Shown here: positions 63,176-64,000 of the stretch, one piece after another
Layout: each line of letters starts with the position of its first letter
Position numbering within the stretch: the stretch's first letter is position 1
Source of the DNA: Lentibacillus amyloliquefaciens
GTDB taxonomy: Bacteria > Bacillota > Bacilli > Bacillales > Amphibacillaceae
Direction of reading: 5' to 3'
Length of the DNA stretch: 64,000 nt
Assembly (NCBI RefSeq): GCF_001307805.1
Contig: NZ_CP013862.1
Location: forward strand, 1,860,001-1,924,000
The notes under the pieces: model-generated
Seen by the model: the letters and a program-made list of their open reading frames with translations, nothing else
The model's database searches: none
Told to the model about the DNA's origin: nothing
Translations under genes and position numbers: made by a program

Positions 63176-64000
63176 CTATGATAGCTTGACCAATGTTCTG
63201 CCACGCACATTGCTGTCTATGATATCGTTTAAGACATTTGGAAGTTCGTCTAACGAAATCTCATTAACCAATTCTTCATGAATGACTGGTTTAAATTCTC
63301 CCGCCAAACGTTGCCAAATATTCACGCGTTCTTCCATCGGACATTTAACTGAGTCGATACCAAGCCAATTAATGCCTCTTGAAATAAAGGGAAGCACGGA
63401 TGCCGACACTTCTGTACCACCGGTTAAACCGCTTGTCGCAACAGACCCGCCATATTTTAACGTACTCAAAATGTATTGAAGTGTCCTCCCGCCGACAGGA
63501 TCGACAGCAGCGGCCCATTTTTTTCCGCGAACCGGCTTCTTCTCGGTATCCTCGACTTCGTGACGTTCAATGACATCTTTTGCTCCTATATTTTTAAGAT
63601 AATTCTGTTCATTTGATTTACCAGTGCTGGCTGTCACATGATAACCTAGCTTAGCCAGTATATTAACAGCAAGACTGCCCACACCACCTGTAGCGCCGGG
63701 CACCAGAACAGGCCCTTTGTCTGGTTCCAAGCCATTATCCTCTAGCCTTTGCACGGATAATCCTGCAGTAAAACCTGCTGTTCCAAGAATCATCGCTTCT
63801 TTTAGAGACAAGCCTTCTGGCAAATGAACCGCCCAATCAGCAGGTACACGTGCCACTTCACTAAACCCTCCGGAATGGCCAGTGCCTAATTGATAACTTG
63901 TCACAATGACCTCATCACCTTCATTAAACCGCTCATCCTGCGAATCAATAACTGTGCCGGCTAAGTCGATGCCCGGTATTAAAGGATAAGATTCGACAAG
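63176..64000 (-). CDS. Zinc-free alcohol dehydrogenase-like reductase, AcuI/YhfP type (5' end outside window)
   Basis: At least 275 residues of a medium-chain reductase. The frame is open to the window edge (LVESYPLIPGIDLAGTVIDS), so the true N-terminus lies beyond 64000. The NADPH site is VLVPGATGGVGSLAVNILAK, and the absence of zinc-ligand Cys plus GFSEVARVPADWAVHLPEG fits the YhdH/YhfP/AcuI group, which reduces acryloyl-CoA or quinones. C-terminus NVRGRTLVKLS is complete. Confidence 0.9.
   Translation of the reverse strand, partial: LVESYPLIPGIDLAGTVIDSQDERFNEGDEVIVTSYQLGTGHSGGFSEVARVPADWAVHLPEGLSLKEAMILGTAGFTAGLSVQRLEDNGLEPDKGPVLVPGATGGVGSLAVNILAKLGYHVTASTGKSNEQNYLKNIGAKDVIERHEVEDTEKKPVRGKKWAAAVDPVGGRTLQYILSTLKYGGSVATSGLTGGTEVSASVLPFISRGINWLGIDSVKCPMEERVNIWQRLAGEFKPVIHEELVNEISLDELPNVLNDIIDSNVRGRTLVKLS

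Noticed and set aside
1..64000. CRISPR arrays, rRNA and tRNA genes
   Set aside because: No regularly spaced short repeats, no rRNA-like stretches and no tRNA cloverleaf with TTCGA arm were found by eye.

Overview
The window reads as a chromosome segment from a Gram-positive, spore-forming, probably halotolerant Bacillaceae bacterium (Virgibacillus/Lentibacillus/Oceanobacillus-like). The basis is purine-rich Shine-Dalgarno sites, B. subtilis-type gene pairs (sppA-yteJ, citST-like, mmgE/yqiQ-like prpDB, intracellular subtilisin, GlcT-type antitermination), a BCCT transporter, a 6S RNA of Firmicutes layout and typical Bacillaceae dispersed repeats. No rRNA, tRNA or CRISPR array is visible. The genus is an inference.

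Region 1 (1-18.1 kb) is accessory. A group II intron with its maturase lies at the left edge, followed by two DinB-like genes and a broken DUF4177 gene. Next comes a GntR + ABC + permease + ABC + permease operon laid out like staphylococcal pmtRABCD, headed by a small XRE regulator and a membrane protein. An IS91 transposase remnant separates this from a two-component class II lantibiotic cluster: lanM1 and lanA1 on the minus strand, lanA2-lanM2-lanT on the plus strand. The precursors resemble the haloduracin/lichenicidin alpha and beta peptides. As sequenced, lanM1, lanM2 and lanT each carry a one-base loss at a run of G, and each frame is restored exactly by adding one G. The cluster is followed by palindromes.

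Region 2 (18-31 kb) is mostly ordinary: a hydrolase, an SDR, a kinase-like protein, a GNAT, an AI-2E family exporter, a 6S RNA with its own promoter and terminator, an acyl-CoA ligase, sppA-yteJ, a frameshifted ydbC, an exonuclease and an MFS pump.

Region 3 (31-38.5 kb) holds a stress protein with a sigma-B-like promoter, an NRDE protein and a PTS operon (IIA, GlcT-type antiterminator, IIBC). The IIBC gene is cut by an IS4-family element with a 9-bp target duplication, and a RAT/terminator switch lies in the leader. An intracellular serine protease follows.

Region 4 (38.6-47.8 kb) is one carboxylate module: citST-like two-component system, tctCBA transporter, DASS transporter, prpB and prpD, with a cre-like site before tctC. 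Region 5 (49-53.2 kb) is an hssRS-hrtBA heme-stress module with iterated HssR-type half-sites. Region 6 (53.3-64 kb) carries a dioxygenase, DUF3231, UspA, GltS, BCCT, an SDR, a 26-aa holin-like type I toxin, an HTH protein and a partial AcuI/YhfP-type reductase.

The least explained signal is a family of about 120-nt two-hairpin elements, five full copies and one half copy in 42 kb. Their stems vary in sequence but keep pairing, while the linker stays nearly constant.
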